Positions 44,402 to 53,726 of a DNA stretch of 64,000 nt are shown one piece after another; within the stretch, counting starts at the first letter, position 1, and every line of letters begins with the position of its first letter. The notes below the pieces were generated by a model. It was not told the origin of the DNA, searched no databases, and was given only the letters and a program-made list of their open reading frames with translations. The stretch spans positions 248,001-312,000 of the forward strand of contig CP032046.1 in assembly GCA_008032955.1 (NCBI GenBank), read 5' to 3'. A program made the translations under genes and the position numbers. The stretch comes from Helicobacter pylori. Lineage in GTDB: Bacteria > Campylobacterota > Campylobacteria > Campylobacterales > Helicobacteraceae.

Positions 44402-46025
44402 ACCTAATCCCTTTTAAAGTTTCTAAAATTTCTTGTTGCAAGCTCTGGCTTTCATCAAAAAGGCTTGTTAATTCGCTTGAATATTGCTGCATCAAGTGTT
44501 CAAACTCTTCTTGGCTTATTTTCTCGCTTGTGTCTTCTATAGTGAAATACTGCCCGGGGTTTAGAGAATAATTTTTTTCTGTAATTTCATCAAAAGAAAC
44601 CAGGGCGCAAAAATCCGATTTTTTAGTTTTATTTTGAAAAGTTTCTAAAATCAAATCCATATCACTTGTTCTTAAGCGCGTTTTTTTGTTTTTGTTTTCG
44701 GTGTATTCTTCGCCGAGTTTGGAAGCGTCAATCAAAATGACTTCCTTTGCACTTGGCGTTTTTTGAAAAAAGATGATGCTCACGTTAGTGCCGGTGTTGG
44801 CAAAAACCTGACTGGGCATGCAAACCACCCCATAAACGAGCCTTTCATCTACTAAATGCCGGACGATCTTATTTTCTACCCCGCTTTTAGCGCTAATGAA
44901 TCCGGTTGGCACGATTATAGCCCCCTTACCCTTATTACTAAGCATGTTCAAGCAATGCTGGAAAAAGAGCGTGTAAATGGGCATTTTGCTTTTATCGTTT
45001 TTAGGGATATTAGGCACGCCTAAGAAAAAATCGTTTTTGTTTTGCGAAATCTCGGCATGCTCGTTGGAAAAATCCAGCTTGAAAGGGGGGTTACTCACGA
45101 TGAAATCCATTTTCCCATGATAATCTTTAGAATGGTAGGGGTTAGTTAAAGTGTTTCCTTCAATGGCGTATCTTAAAGAGTGGGTCAAGTCGTTTAAAAT
45201 CAGGTTGAGTTTGAGCATTCTTAAGGATTTTTGCGAAATGTCTTGGGCATAAAGGGTGCAAGAATCGGTGCCTATTTGGTGGGCTAGTGCCATTAAAAGC
45301 GTTCCTGTGCCAGCGCTTGGATCATAGATTTTGACGCTTTGAGTGGGTTTAATCACTAAAAGCTTAGCGATGATGCTAGCGATGCTTAAAGGGGTGTAGT
45401 ATTCGGCGTATTTCCCTCCGCCGGCGTTATTGTAATCTTTGAGTAAGTATTCAAAAATGGGGGCGAAAAAATCATAGCCTTGTTGGTTTTGTAAGTTTAA
45501 AAAAGCTTGTTTGAAATTAAAATTTTTGAGTTTGTCTAACAAAGCTCTTGTAAAATTAGCCCTTTTAGACTCTTCATTAATGTATTGTGAGACGCTTTCA
45601 AATAAAGCGATAGTGGTTTTATCCGTGCTTTTGGTGTTAAAAAGTTCGGCATTATTGCTAGAAATGCGATTGAAAATAGCATCTAGCTTTAGGTGTAAAT
45701 CGTTATCGTTAAAATGTTTTTCAAAAAGATAGCTTAAAAGCTCATCATAAGCGAGTTTGGGGAGTTTGTTATCGTCTAAGTTAAGGAAAAAATTTTCTTT
45801 TTCTTCCTCGTTAAAGTCTTTGTAATCTCGTATCGTTTGGTTGGGGAATTCTTGTTCAAAAAAGAATTCAAACTTATCGCATAAGAATTTATACAAAAAG
45901 CATTGCGTGATGATCTTGTATTCGTTGCCATCGTTCCCTAAACCAAAACTCGTGCAAATGACTTTTAAATCATCAATGAGGCTTAGGGTGTCTTGTTTGA
46001 TTTGCAATAAAGCGTTATTAGGCAT
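44394..46025 (-). CDS. hsdM: Type I DNA methyltransferase HsdM
   Basis: N6-adenine methyltransferase subunit, 543 residues. An N-terminal helical domain is followed by the AdoMet site IYDPSAGTGTLLMALAHQ (motif I, near 239) and the catalytic VSNPPFKLDF (motif IV, near 310). The DYNNAGGGKYAEYYTPLSIA segment typical of HsdM lies just before. Its ATG overlaps the hsdR stop by 8 bases. Frame intact. Confidence 0.95.
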   Translation of the reverse strand: MPNNALLQIKQDTLSLIDDLKVICTSFGLGNDGNEYKIITQCFLYKFLCDKFEFFFEQEFPNQTIRDYKDFNEEEKENFFLNLDDNKLPKLAYDELLSYLFEKHFNDNDLHLKLDAIFNRISSNNAELFNTKSTDKTTIALFESVSQYINEESKRANFTRALLDKLKNFNFKQAFLNLQNQQGYDFFAPIFEYLLKDYNNAGGGKYAEYYTPLSIASIIAKLLVIKPTQSVKIYDPSAGTGTLLMALAHQIGTDSCTLYAQDISQKSLRMLKLNLILNDLTHSLRYAIEGNTLTNPYHSKDYHGKMDFIVSNPPFKLDFSNEHAEISQNKNDFFLGVPNIPKNDKSKMPIYTLFFQHCLNMLSNKGKGAIIVPTGFISAKSGVENKIVRHLVDERLVYGVVCMPSQVFANTGTNVSIIFFQKTPSAKEVILIDASKLGEEYTENKNKKTRLRTSDMDLILETFQNKTKKSDFCALVSFDEITEKNYSLNPGQYFTIEDTSEKISQEEFEHLMQQYSSELTSLFDESQSLQQEILETLKGIRFE

Positions 46026-49000
46026 TCAAATTTCCTTGATGGTGGTTTTGCGTGAGTTCGTTAAAAAGGGTTTGAGTAATAAATTCTTTTTCTTTTTCTA
46101 AATCTTTTAAGGAGGGGTATTCTTTGAAAGCGTCCCTTAATTCTACTTTTATGGCATTTTTTAGGGTGGTTTCTTCGTTTAAGATTTCTTGACGCTTAGA
46201 AATGCGCGCATCAAGAGCTTTTTTGAGCGCGCTTAAAAGCGTGAAAATTCCCTTAGAAATGTTTTCTTCCATGAAGCGATTGTGAAGTCGCTTATGCGTG
46301 ATCACATAAGCTCGATCATTGTTGTATTTATTTAATAAGTGGGTGGTTTGCTCCTTATGTTGTTTTAGTTGTGAAATGATTACGCTGTAGGAATGAGAAA
46401 TTCCATCAAAATTATCATTGGTTAGGGGTTCTTGGATCAGTTTTGAAAGATCTTTAGAAATCTTTTGGATTTCTTTGTCTTGTTTGTCCGGGATTTTTTC
46501 TAACATCTCTTTAGCTTGCTTGTATTTAGCGCTAATCTCTTCTTTTTCTTTAAAGCGTAATTCTTTGCTTTCTTTAAATTCTATTTTAAAGTCTAAAAGA
46601 GCGATGAGGTCTTCTAAAATCATTAAATCGTTTGGGTTTTTAGGCTCATTGATATTTTTTAACGCATGGAGTTGTTTGGCTTTTTTACTGAGCATTGAAG
46701 AGATTTTGCTGATCTTTTCAATATCAATTTTTTCTTTTAGTGAAAGGATTTTTTCATCGCTAGAAGTGCGGATTAAATTGTAGTTTATTTTAAGCGTGTT
46801 AATGGCTTGTGAGACTTTTAAAAGCTCGTTCATTCCGCTGATACTGACAATGGTGCTAGTCATGTCCTCTACATCATCAATGGGGTAATCAAAAAGATCA
46901 TCATAGGCGTTTTTAATGTCTTTTTCTAAAACCTTGCGATCCGCAAACATGTCTTTGAGATTATCTTTGATATTAAAATCGCTTTGATTGAATTGGTTTA
47001 ACTCTTTCAAATAATCATCAGTCGTTTTGTCATAATTTTCTTTAATCCCTACAAAATCTATAAGGTAGCCAAAAGACATGTTTTTATAGGGGCGATTCAC
47101 TCTGGCTAGGGCTTGGAGCAAATTGTGATCTTTTAATTCTCTGTGGATATAAAGGCGTTTGAGATTGGGTAAATCAAAGCCGGTTAAAAGCATGTTAAAC
47201 ACAAAGACTATATCCGTATCTTCATGTTTGAAAGAATAAATCTTTTCTTTGACTTCTTGTTCGTCATGCAAAATAAGACTGGATTGGAGTTGTTTTAAAA
47301 TTTTTAAGTTAGGGTTTTCTTGTAAGACTTTTTCTTGGATTTCATTAAAAAATAAATTAGCTAACTTGGCTTGGGCGCTTGAAAAACAAATTACCATAGC
47401 CTTTAAATTTTCATCATTATTTACACGCCTGAAATTCAATAAATCTCTGATGATATAATAGAGCATTTCTTTAATGTATCTTTCATGATTAAAAATCGTT
47501 TCTTTTTTAACCTCTGTATTTTCAATAGTGATGCTTTCTTGTAAAAGGCGATAGATTTCTTGTAGTTTTTCTTTGTAGCTCTTTTCAATGCTTTCTAACT
47601 GGAGTTTTAGGGTGTGTTTGTCTTTAATGGATTCTGTATAAGAATAGGTGTGCAAGTAGTTGCCAAAAGTGTTTTTAGTGGCTTTATCTTGCGCGTTGTA
47701 TTCTAATAGGGGCGTGCCTGTGAGGGCGATTTTGATTGCTGTCTTGTCGCATTCTATCAAATTAGCGTAAAAGCAACCTTTAGGATCATAGCTCCTGTGG
47801 GCTTCATCTATGATAAACACCCTTTGTAAATTGCGGCTATCTTTTGTCGCTTCTTGTAATTCTGTTTTAGAAACAATTTCTTTAGGAGTGCTGGAAGGGT
47901 CTTCATTGGGGGCTTTTTCTTCATTGGGGGCTTTTTCTTCATTGGGGGCTTTGAATTTTTGGATATTCACAACGATGATTTCATTATTCCCTTGAGGGCC
48001 TTCAAAAACGCTAGAGTTTTTTAATTTTTGGCTCAAATCCTCTTTATTTTCTGCCTCATGCACACAAAGGCCTCTTTTTGAAAACTCGTTTTTGGCTTGT
48101 TCTAATAAATCTAGTCTGTCCACAATAAAATAAAATTTAGTCTTTTTGTTTAGCGGGCTAAAAAAGTCTCTGATGAGTTTGGTTAAATGGTAGGTTAAGG
48201 CGGTTTTACCGCTGCCTTGCGTGTGCCAGATGATGCCTTTTAGGGGATCTTTTGGGTTCGTTTCATAATGCTTTTGCAATTCTTTTAAAACATTCAAGCT
48301 CGCAAACATCTGCGCATAACGCCAAATGTGTTTTTTAAACTCTGATTTTTCTTTTAAGAAACTGATGCCGTATTTTAGGATAAAGCAAAGCCTTTTGTGA
48401 GAGCAAAACGAAGTTAAAAGGGAGTTTGTGGGGGTGTCTTTGGGGCTTTTTGGGGTGTCGGCGTCTTTAAGGTTGAATTCGTTTAAGACGCGTTTTTGAA
48501 TTTCTTCAAGCGATCGATGGTTTTGATGGTTTTGATCATTTTCGGGGGGGGGGGGGGTAATATCTAGCTTATTGGCTTCAACAAAGCGTTGGAAAATAGG
48601 CGAATAAGAAGCGCTATAAAACGCGCCTTGATCGGGGTTGTTTCCATCATAGGGTGAGTTATCGCTAAAGAGCCAGATTTGTGCGAGGTTATAAAAAACT
48701 TTATTTTCAGGGTTTTCGTAGCGTTTGATATGGCGATCTTTTTCCTCTTTAATGCCTTGTCCGGCTAAAGGCTGCTTAACTTCTATATTCACCAAAGGCA
48801 AGCCGTTGATAAAAAGGGTGATGTCAGTTCTTAGGGATTTGTAGGGTAATTCAGCCATCATTTCATAAAGATTGTTGTTAGGGTTATCAAAGTCTATGAT
48901 TTGATGCTCGCTTTTGAGCAAGTATTCATAAAAGCTTTTGCCTAAATCATCGTCATTCAAGCGTTTTTTCATTTCAGCAAGAACATCTTTTGCGTTTTTA

Positions 49001-49167
49001 GTGGGGTTAGGGTTCAATCGCTCAAAGGCTTGAGTGAAACTATCGGTTAAAATATTGGTGGCGGTGTCTAATTTAGGCTTATTTTTAGTAGGGATAAAAT
49101 CATAGCCCAACTTGGCTAAATGCATTAAGGCAGGGACTTGAACCCTTGTGATTTCATTGTATGGCAT
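46018..49167 (-). CDS. hsdR: Type I restriction subunit HsdR, phase-variable
   Basis: Translocase and endonuclease subunit, 1049 residues from the ATG at 49167, chosen over the upstream GTG because it is correctly spaced from AAAGGGG. The N-terminal nuclease has D...LVNIEVKQP (E-x-K). Motor domain: Walker A IIWHTQGSGKTALTYHL near 320, VFIIDEAHRSYDP (DEAH), ALTGTPL and ALARVNRPY. The C-terminus is helical. A C14 run (G14 on the plus strand, 48544-48557) encodes Pro repeats near residue 204 and is in frame here, so the gene reads ON. An 18-bp repeat lies further down. Confidence 0.94.
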   Translation of the reverse strand: MPYNEITRVQVPALMHLAKLGYDFIPTKNKPKLDTATNILTDSFTQAFERLNPNPTKNAKDVLAEMKKRLNDDDLGKSFYEYLLKSEHQIIDFDNPNNNLYEMMAELPYKSLRTDITLFINGLPLVNIEVKQPLAGQGIKEEKDRHIKRYENPENKVFYNLAQIWLFSDNSPYDGNNPDQGAFYSASYSPIFQRFVEANKLDITPPPPENDQNHQNHRSLEEIQKRVLNEFNLKDADTPKSPKDTPTNSLLTSFCSHKRLCFILKYGISFLKEKSEFKKHIWRYAQMFASLNVLKELQKHYETNPKDPLKGIIWHTQGSGKTALTYHLTKLIRDFFSPLNKKTKFYFIVDRLDLLEQAKNEFSKRGLCVHEAENKEDLSQKLKNSSVFEGPQGNNEIIVVNIQKFKAPNEEKAPNEEKAPNEDPSSTPKEIVSKTELQEATKDSRNLQRVFIIDEAHRSYDPKGCFYANLIECDKTAIKIALTGTPLLEYNAQDKATKNTFGNYLHTYSYTESIKDKHTLKLQLESIEKSYKEKLQEIYRLLQESITIENTEVKKETIFNHERYIKEMLYYIIRDLLNFRRVNNDENLKAMVICFSSAQAKLANLFFNEIQEKVLQENPNLKILKQLQSSLILHDEQEVKEKIYSFKHEDTDIVFVFNMLLTGFDLPNLKRLYIHRELKDHNLLQALARVNRPYKNMSFGYLIDFVGIKENYDKTTDDYLKELNQFNQSDFNIKDNLKDMFADRKVLEKDIKNAYDDLFDYPIDDVEDMTSTIVSISGMNELLKVSQAINTLKINYNLIRTSSDEKILSLKEKIDIEKISKISSMLSKKAKQLHALKNINEPKNPNDLMILEDLIALLDFKIEFKESKELRFKEKEEISAKYKQAKEMLEKIPDKQDKEIQKISKDLSKLIQEPLTNDNFDGISHSYSVIISQLKQHKEQTTHLLNKYNNDRAYVITHKRLHNRFMEENISKGIFTLLSALKKALDARISKRQEILNEETTLKNAIKVELRDAFKEYPSLKDLEKEKEFITQTLFNELTQNHHQGNLNA
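47901..47954 (-). repeat. 18-bp tandem repeat in hsdR
   Basis: Two exact copies and one near copy of CTTCATTGGGGGCTTTTT (plus strand), encoding K-A-P-N-E-E repeats between motor motifs of HsdR. Units are multiples of three, so copy number changes keep the frame. Confidence 0.85.
48544..48557 (-). repeat. G14/C14 homopolymer tract in hsdR
   Basis: Fourteen consecutive G on the plus strand, that is C14 in the hsdR coding strand. The length now gives an open frame; gain or loss of one base would truncate HsdR after about 210 residues. Confidence 0.95.
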
Positions 49168-49193
49168 GCACACCCCTTTGATTTAAGGTTGTT

Positions 49194-49199
49194 ATTATA
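49194..49199 (-). promoter_or_regulatory. -10 box of hsdR-hsdM-hsdS
   Basis: TATAAT on the minus strand (context ACTATAATAAC) about 27 bases before the hsdR ATG; the three hsd genes overlap and should be one transcript. Confidence 0.6.
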
Positions 49200-49214
49200 G
49201 TGTAAAAATAAAAA

Positions 49215-51110
49215 TCATGGTTGTTTGAGTTGCCTTTGCAATAACAAACAAGCTTTTTTAAGGAATTGTTTTAAGGTGTTTTGAGAGTGGTTGATAAAAT
49301 GCGTAAGCTCATTTTCTTTGAGGTGCAATGAAACGATTAAGACGCTTTGTAAAATATGAGCGACACTTCCTTCAAATAAAATGCCTATAGTGGGGGTTTT
49401 AGCGCTGGCTGTTTGGCAAAACCCGTTCAAATTATCCACCCATTCAAATATTTCTTGCTTGGTTTGACAAGGCGTGTTTAAATATTTTAAAAAATCCTCT
49501 TTAAAATTCATCAGATTTTTTTGTAAATTGTTTAAATCCTTAGCATGGTTATTGGGGGGATTAAACATGCTTTTAATGCGAGCGATAGCGTCTTGTTTGT
49601 TGGTTTGTTTCAATTTCACTTGAGAGTAATTGAGGCTAACAGCATGCTTGATTTTAGCCCCATAGCTTAAATTATAGACTTTTTTAGGCTGGTAATGATA
49701 AAGGGCTTCTTCAATCCTTTCTTTAGAGAGCAAAAAGAGCGAGTCGCTAAAAGTTTCATAACCTTTAAAATTACCCTCTATGCTGATTAAAGATGAGGTG
49801 TCAATCTCTTTTTCATCTCCATAATAGGAATTTTTAGCGTGCTTTTTAAACCCTTTAATATAAGCGCAATCTAAAGCGCACAAATAGATTTCATCGCTCA
49901 TCAAACCCGCTAAAGCCACCCCGGCATTGCCCACAAAAGGCGCTGCGTATTCTATACTTAAAGGGCTTATATACGCGCAAGCGCTCCCCCCACGCATAAA
50001 CATCAACGCTTCTTTAGCCACATTAAAAGCGTTAGGATTGAGCATGTTAGCCCCCATTAAGGGGGTGTCTTCTAGGGGGGCGTTTTCTAAAACCTCCTTA
50101 AGATAGTCTATGCGCTCCACTTCTATTTGAAAATCCACTTTAACGCCATGCGCTTTTAAAGGCTTTAAAGCGGTTCCGCATGAAAAAATAATGAAATTTT
50201 TTTCATTTTCTTTTAAAAAATCTAACAATAAATCTAGGCTTGGCCCATTACCCACCACGCAAATGGGGGCGTTGATTTTTTTGGGTTTGGTTTTTAGGGT
50301 TTGATATAGAGGTAAATTTTTAAGCGTGTTCTTTAGCCCTAGCAATTCGTCTTCAAAACTCCCCCAACCCCTTAAGGCTTGTTTGTAATAGCTTTGAATA
50401 TTTTCTCGCATGCGCATATTGAAAGCGCTTTTATAGGGCATGATTTCTAATTTTAAAAAAGAATGCGTAACAGGGCGTTTCAAAAAATCCATTTTCAATT
50501 CATTAGGGTTAAAAAACCCTTGAATAAAGAGTTTAGCCCCTTTTTTAATTAAATCTTCATAACGCGCAAAATAGCAACTGATCTTAAACAAGTCTAAATT
50601 TTCTTCAAACAAATAAAGCGAATGGAAGCGGTAATTTTGAGCCTGTAAAATCGCTAAAAACAAGCCGTCTAAAACGCCATAAATCATGGTGGGGGGTAAG
50701 AATTTCTTTAAAGAGCAAGGCGTTTGATGATTATCTAAAAAATTTAAGATCGCATGCGTGGCTTTAAGGGTTAGGGGGAGTTTGTGGTTGTTTTGAGTTT
50801 TTAAATAATGTAAAGAGAGGCGGTTATTGTCTAATGACCATCTGGGGTTATTCAAGGGGTTAGAAGCCATGCTGAAAGCGGTTTCTATCATTTGATGTTT
50901 AGGGTAGCTTAAAGCGTTTGTAGGCGTGTGTAAGAGATTGAAATGATTTTTTTCAAAAAGCAATTGGTAATTTTTAAAAGGCGTATTGAGGGCGTTAAAC
51001 AGATTGGGGTGATAAGATTTGAAAAAAACTAAATTGTCCCTAAAGCGCTTTGAAATTTCTTTTTCTAAAAAGGGCGCATCAAAAGATTCTAGGGCTTTTA
51101 AAAAGGGCAT
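49215..51110 (-). CDS. DUF115 (MAF-like) protein
   Basis: A 631-residue protein of the flagellin-glycosyltransferase accessory (Maf, DUF115/6-hydroxymethylpterin-kinase-like) family. The core motif is ICVVGNGPSLDLLLDFLKEN near residue 281, followed by IIFSCGTALKPLKAHGVKVDF and MRGGSACAYISPLSIEYAAP. Flagellin in H. pylori carries pseudaminic acid put on by such proteins; whether this copy does so is not known. The N-terminal third is a poorly conserved helical region. HP0465. Confidence 0.72.
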   Translation of the reverse strand: MPFLKALESFDAPFLEKEISKRFRDNLVFFKSYHPNLFNALNTPFKNYQLLFEKNHFNLLHTPTNALSYPKHQMIETAFSMASNPLNNPRWSLDNNRLSLHYLKTQNNHKLPLTLKATHAILNFLDNHQTPCSLKKFLPPTMIYGVLDGLFLAILQAQNYRFHSLYLFEENLDLFKISCYFARYEDLIKKGAKLFIQGFFNPNELKMDFLKRPVTHSFLKLEIMPYKSAFNMRMRENIQSYYKQALRGWGSFEDELLGLKNTLKNLPLYQTLKTKPKKINAPICVVGNGPSLDLLLDFLKENEKNFIIFSCGTALKPLKAHGVKVDFQIEVERIDYLKEVLENAPLEDTPLMGANMLNPNAFNVAKEALMFMRGGSACAYISPLSIEYAAPFVGNAGVALAGLMSDEIYLCALDCAYIKGFKKHAKNSYYGDEKEIDTSSLISIEGNFKGYETFSDSLFLLSKERIEEALYHYQPKKVYNLSYGAKIKHAVSLNYSQVKLKQTNKQDAIARIKSMFNPPNNHAKDLNNLQKNLMNFKEDFLKYLNTPCQTKQEIFEWVDNLNGFCQTASAKTPTIGILFEGSVAHILQSVLIVSLHLKENELTHFINHSQNTLKQFLKKACLLLQRQLKQP

Positions 51111-51134
51111 TCAATAGCCTTTTTCATCACACCC

Positions 51135-51902
51135 CTATGAGTCTTTTAAATCTTTTTCTAAGATTTGGGAAGCGAGGGCGATTTTTTTCAAAGAGATAAA
51201 ATCTTGTTCGCTGTAGCGTTTGTTGTCATTCATTTTATGGTAGTAGGGAGCGCTTAAATCCAAAGCTTTTTCCTCTAAATCTTGCTTGGTGGTGTGGGTT
51301 TGGATTTCAAAAAGACTTTTTGCTTCTTCTAAAGACATAGGGATTTCTATTGCATTGAAGCGTTCAAAATTATCATAAAGCTCGTTAAAATCCTGATTGT
51401 CTATCTGCAAAAACGCCCCCACATCTAAAAACAATTCTTTTTCTTTGCTATCCAAAATCCCATCAGCATAGGCTAATAACATGAGAAATTCCACTAATTT
51501 CAGGCGTTTGGTGTATTCCCCATGCGTGTGGTCGGCGATTTCTTGGCATAAGGATTCAAAATTTTCTTTTTTATCCACAGGCTCATTGAGAAGCTCTTTG
51601 GCTAAATTTTGCTGTTCGCTATTTAAGGGCTGCTCTAATTCATTGATAAAAAGCGTCCTTAAGGCGTTATCCAAAGCGTTTTTTTGAATGTCTAAAAACT
51701 TTAAAAGACGCATATACGCGCCTATTTGGGTTTGCTTGAATTTGTCTAGGGGGCTAGATTGCACCAACAAATAGGGGTCATTTTTCAAGTCGTATTCTTC
51801 GGTTTTGGTTTTAGGGTTTAGGGGGTTTTTCAAATATTCTTTGAGGGTGTTGTAAAAATAAAACAACACAACCGCCGCAACAATTAATAAAATGATTTCC
51901 AT
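51135..51902 (-). CDS. Membrane-anchored TerB-like protein
   Basis: A 255-residue protein with an N-terminal helix (IILLIVAAVVLFYFY) and a soluble acidic part. The segment RLKLVEFLMLLAYADGILDSKEKELFLDVGAFLQID resembles the acidic helix repeat of TerB/DjlA-type domains (L-x-x-A-x-A-D-G). Function unknown. It lies in a run of same-strand genes (HP0466-HP0470) with gaps of 10-25 bases. Confidence 0.65.
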   Translation of the reverse strand: MEIILLIVAAVVLFYFYNTLKEYLKNPLNPKTKTEEYDLKNDPYLLVQSSPLDKFKQTQIGAYMRLLKFLDIQKNALDNALRTLFINELEQPLNSEQQNLAKELLNEPVDKKENFESLCQEIADHTHGEYTKRLKLVEFLMLLAYADGILDSKEKELFLDVGAFLQIDNQDFNELYDNFERFNAIEIPMSLEEAKSLFEIQTHTTKQDLEEKALDLSAPYYHKMNDNKRYSEQDFISLKKIALASQILEKDLKDS

Positions 51903-51911
51903 TTTTTTCCT

Positions 51912-52226
51912 TTATGAGTATTTTTTCATTTGTTCTTTAAGGTCTTGTTTTTGCCTGCTCTCTCGCTCTTTTTTGGCTTGATAAAGACGCATTTGCTCTT
52001 CTTTTTGCTTGTCTTGTAAGATCATTTTCCTCTCATGGTTTTTTTTAAGCCGTTCTATGTATTCTTCTCGTTTTTCTGGGTCTTGGAAACTCACAGGGCG
52101 GATGAAAAAAACAAACAAAATCAACACAAAAATCCCTATGGCGACAACCTCAGAGCCTTCGCCATTGAAAGCATACCAAAGCCCTCCCATGAAAGAAGCA
52201 AAAGCGAGTTTTAAAAAAGCGTTCAT
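51912..52226 (-). CDS. Small membrane protein with coiled-coil tail
   Basis: A 104-residue protein from the ATG at 52226: two hydrophobic segments (about 1-18 and 25-42) followed by a highly charged Lys/Glu/Gln helix (RLKKNHERKMILQDKQKEEQ and beyond). I recognise no family. The start codon is taken from the context just 2 bases after the upstream gene's stop; a longer in-frame start at 52262 would overlap that gene. HP0467. Confidence 0.65.
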   Translation of the reverse strand: MNAFLKLAFASFMGGLWYAFNGEGSEVVAIGIFVLILFVFFIRPVSFQDPEKREEYIERLKKNHERKMILQDKQKEEQMRLYQAKKERESRQKQDLKEQMKKYS

Positions 52227-52227
52227 T

Positions 52228-53715
52228 TTAAATGAAAGTAACTTTATGATAATGCGTATCAAGCCCTAGAGCTTGCTTATCTTTTTCCCCCATAGCCATC
52301 AATGCGATTTGGGGCAGTAATAAAGTGGGGGTGTTGTCATTATCTCTTTTATAAATTTTTGAAGCTTTTAAGCTTAAATTTTCAAAAGCGTGAAAAAGCC
52401 CTAAAGAATGCGCGATTAAAAAATCCGCCCCCAAATCAATCCCCAAATAGCGTAAATGCGCGCACTGGAGTAAGCCGCTTACTTCATTGACTTCTAAAAG
52501 GGGGGCGTAATTTTGAAAAGATTCTAAAAAATGGGGGGCTTTTAAATGGATTTTATGGAAAAAATGATCGCTTTGTTTAACGCGAGAAAATTCAGCCCCT
52601 AAAAACGCATCAAACGGGCTTTTCAATTCCCATGCCAAAAATTCATTAACCCACTCATTGAGATAGGCCATCTCAATATCTTTTTCATAAACGAGTTGGT
52701 ATTTTTTTAATTTTTCATTGACAGAGTCGATGATTTCAGGGTTGTTGTCTAAAACTTCTTTAGCATGCAAGATATTCAAATACGAATCTTCTTCGCAAAA
52801 AATGAGCGAAACGCCATTGGCTTTAGCCAAAGCCAGATTATACGCGCAAGCCGTGAGAAAATCATGCGTGCTGATGATCTTCCCATAATAGCCCCCATCA
52901 TAACAAAAAGGCAGATCAATGACTTTTTGCCCCATTTTTTCTAAATAGAGCTTAGCGCTTTTTAGAAGCGCTTGGGCGTTTAAATGCTTCGCATAAGCGT
53001 TAAAGAGCGCGCAAGTTTTAGGGGGGTTGGGCGTTTTAGGGGGGTTAGAAAGGTATTGAAAAAGGCTTAAAAGGTTTTTAGAAAAATCTTTCCATGGCTT
53101 GATTTTAGAGTTAGTGAGCATTTCTTGCAATTCATAGATTTCATGGTCAATGTTGTCATCGTTTTTATAGAGATAATGCGCCACGCTTAAGAAATTCATC
53201 ACGCCGCTTTCAGGCTTGGAAATCATCTCTAATAACCGATTCCGCTCTGTGGGGTAGCGTTTCATCAGCCATTTAACATACAAGAAAAAGCCATCGCCCA
53301 GATATTTAGGGTTGGTTTGGGGGTTGATAAAATTGATTTGGATAAACTTTTCTAATTCTTCTTTTTCGCCTTTAGTGATGTAGGGGACTTGTTTGAAAAA
53401 ATCTTCATAGTCTTTTAAAACCGCCTTTTCATCAATCATCAAGTCTTTTAAAGCGTACCGTTTGGATAGGGGATCTAGCACCCATTCTTTAGAAAAAAAC
53501 GCCACCAAATCGCTCACTTTAGCGTCTTCAAACACCGCAATTTGATTGATTTTAAGTGCGATATTTTCATTATAGCTCACGCCTTTGAGTTGTTTTAAAA
53601 GATCCAAAAGGTATTGATCTTCTTGGTATTCTAAAAAATAAGACTCATAAGCAGGGTTATAGTCCTTGTTGGTTTCAAAACGAAAGACTTTTACATGCAA
53701 TTTCAAAACGCTCAT
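52228..53715 (-). CDS. HdrB-like (degenerate CCG-domain) protein, DUF5644 type
   Basis: A 495-residue cytosolic protein. The N-terminal 100 residues look like a ferredoxin/SdhB-type fold without its cysteines. The C-terminal half resembles heterodisulfide-reductase HdrB domains: AKLYLEKMGQKVIDLPFCYD, ACAYNLALAKANGVSLIFCEE, then DSYLNILHAKEVL. The cysteines that bind iron-sulphur in HdrB are mostly replaced (CxxC reads E-E-D-S). A lost or altered redox role is inferred, not shown. The ATG at 53715 is preferred over TTG at 53718. HP0468. Confidence 0.6.
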   Translation of the reverse strand: MSVLKLHVKVFRFETNKDYNPAYESYFLEYQEDQYLLDLLKQLKGVSYNENIALKINQIAVFEDAKVSDLVAFFSKEWVLDPLSKRYALKDLMIDEKAVLKDYEDFFKQVPYITKGEKEELEKFIQINFINPQTNPKYLGDGFFLYVKWLMKRYPTERNRLLEMISKPESGVMNFLSVAHYLYKNDDNIDHEIYELQEMLTNSKIKPWKDFSKNLLSLFQYLSNPPKTPNPPKTCALFNAYAKHLNAQALLKSAKLYLEKMGQKVIDLPFCYDGGYYGKIISTHDFLTACAYNLALAKANGVSLIFCEEDSYLNILHAKEVLDNNPEIIDSVNEKLKKYQLVYEKDIEMAYLNEWVNEFLAWELKSPFDAFLGAEFSRVKQSDHFFHKIHLKAPHFLESFQNYAPLLEVNEVSGLLQCAHLRYLGIDLGADFLIAHSLGLFHAFENLSLKASKIYKRDNDNTPTLLLPQIALMAMGEKDKQALGLDTHYHKVTFI

Positions 53716-53726
53716 CAATGATTCCT

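Noticed and set aside
46418-46783. A 121-codon plus-strand ORF opposite hsdR
   Set aside because: It is a shadow of the Lys/Glu/Leu-rich helical region of HsdR, with no ribosome site or promoter.
48544-48557. G14 tract as a RepG target
   Set aside because: The tract is G only on the plus strand; the hsdR mRNA carries C14 and cannot pair with RepG's C/U-rich loop.
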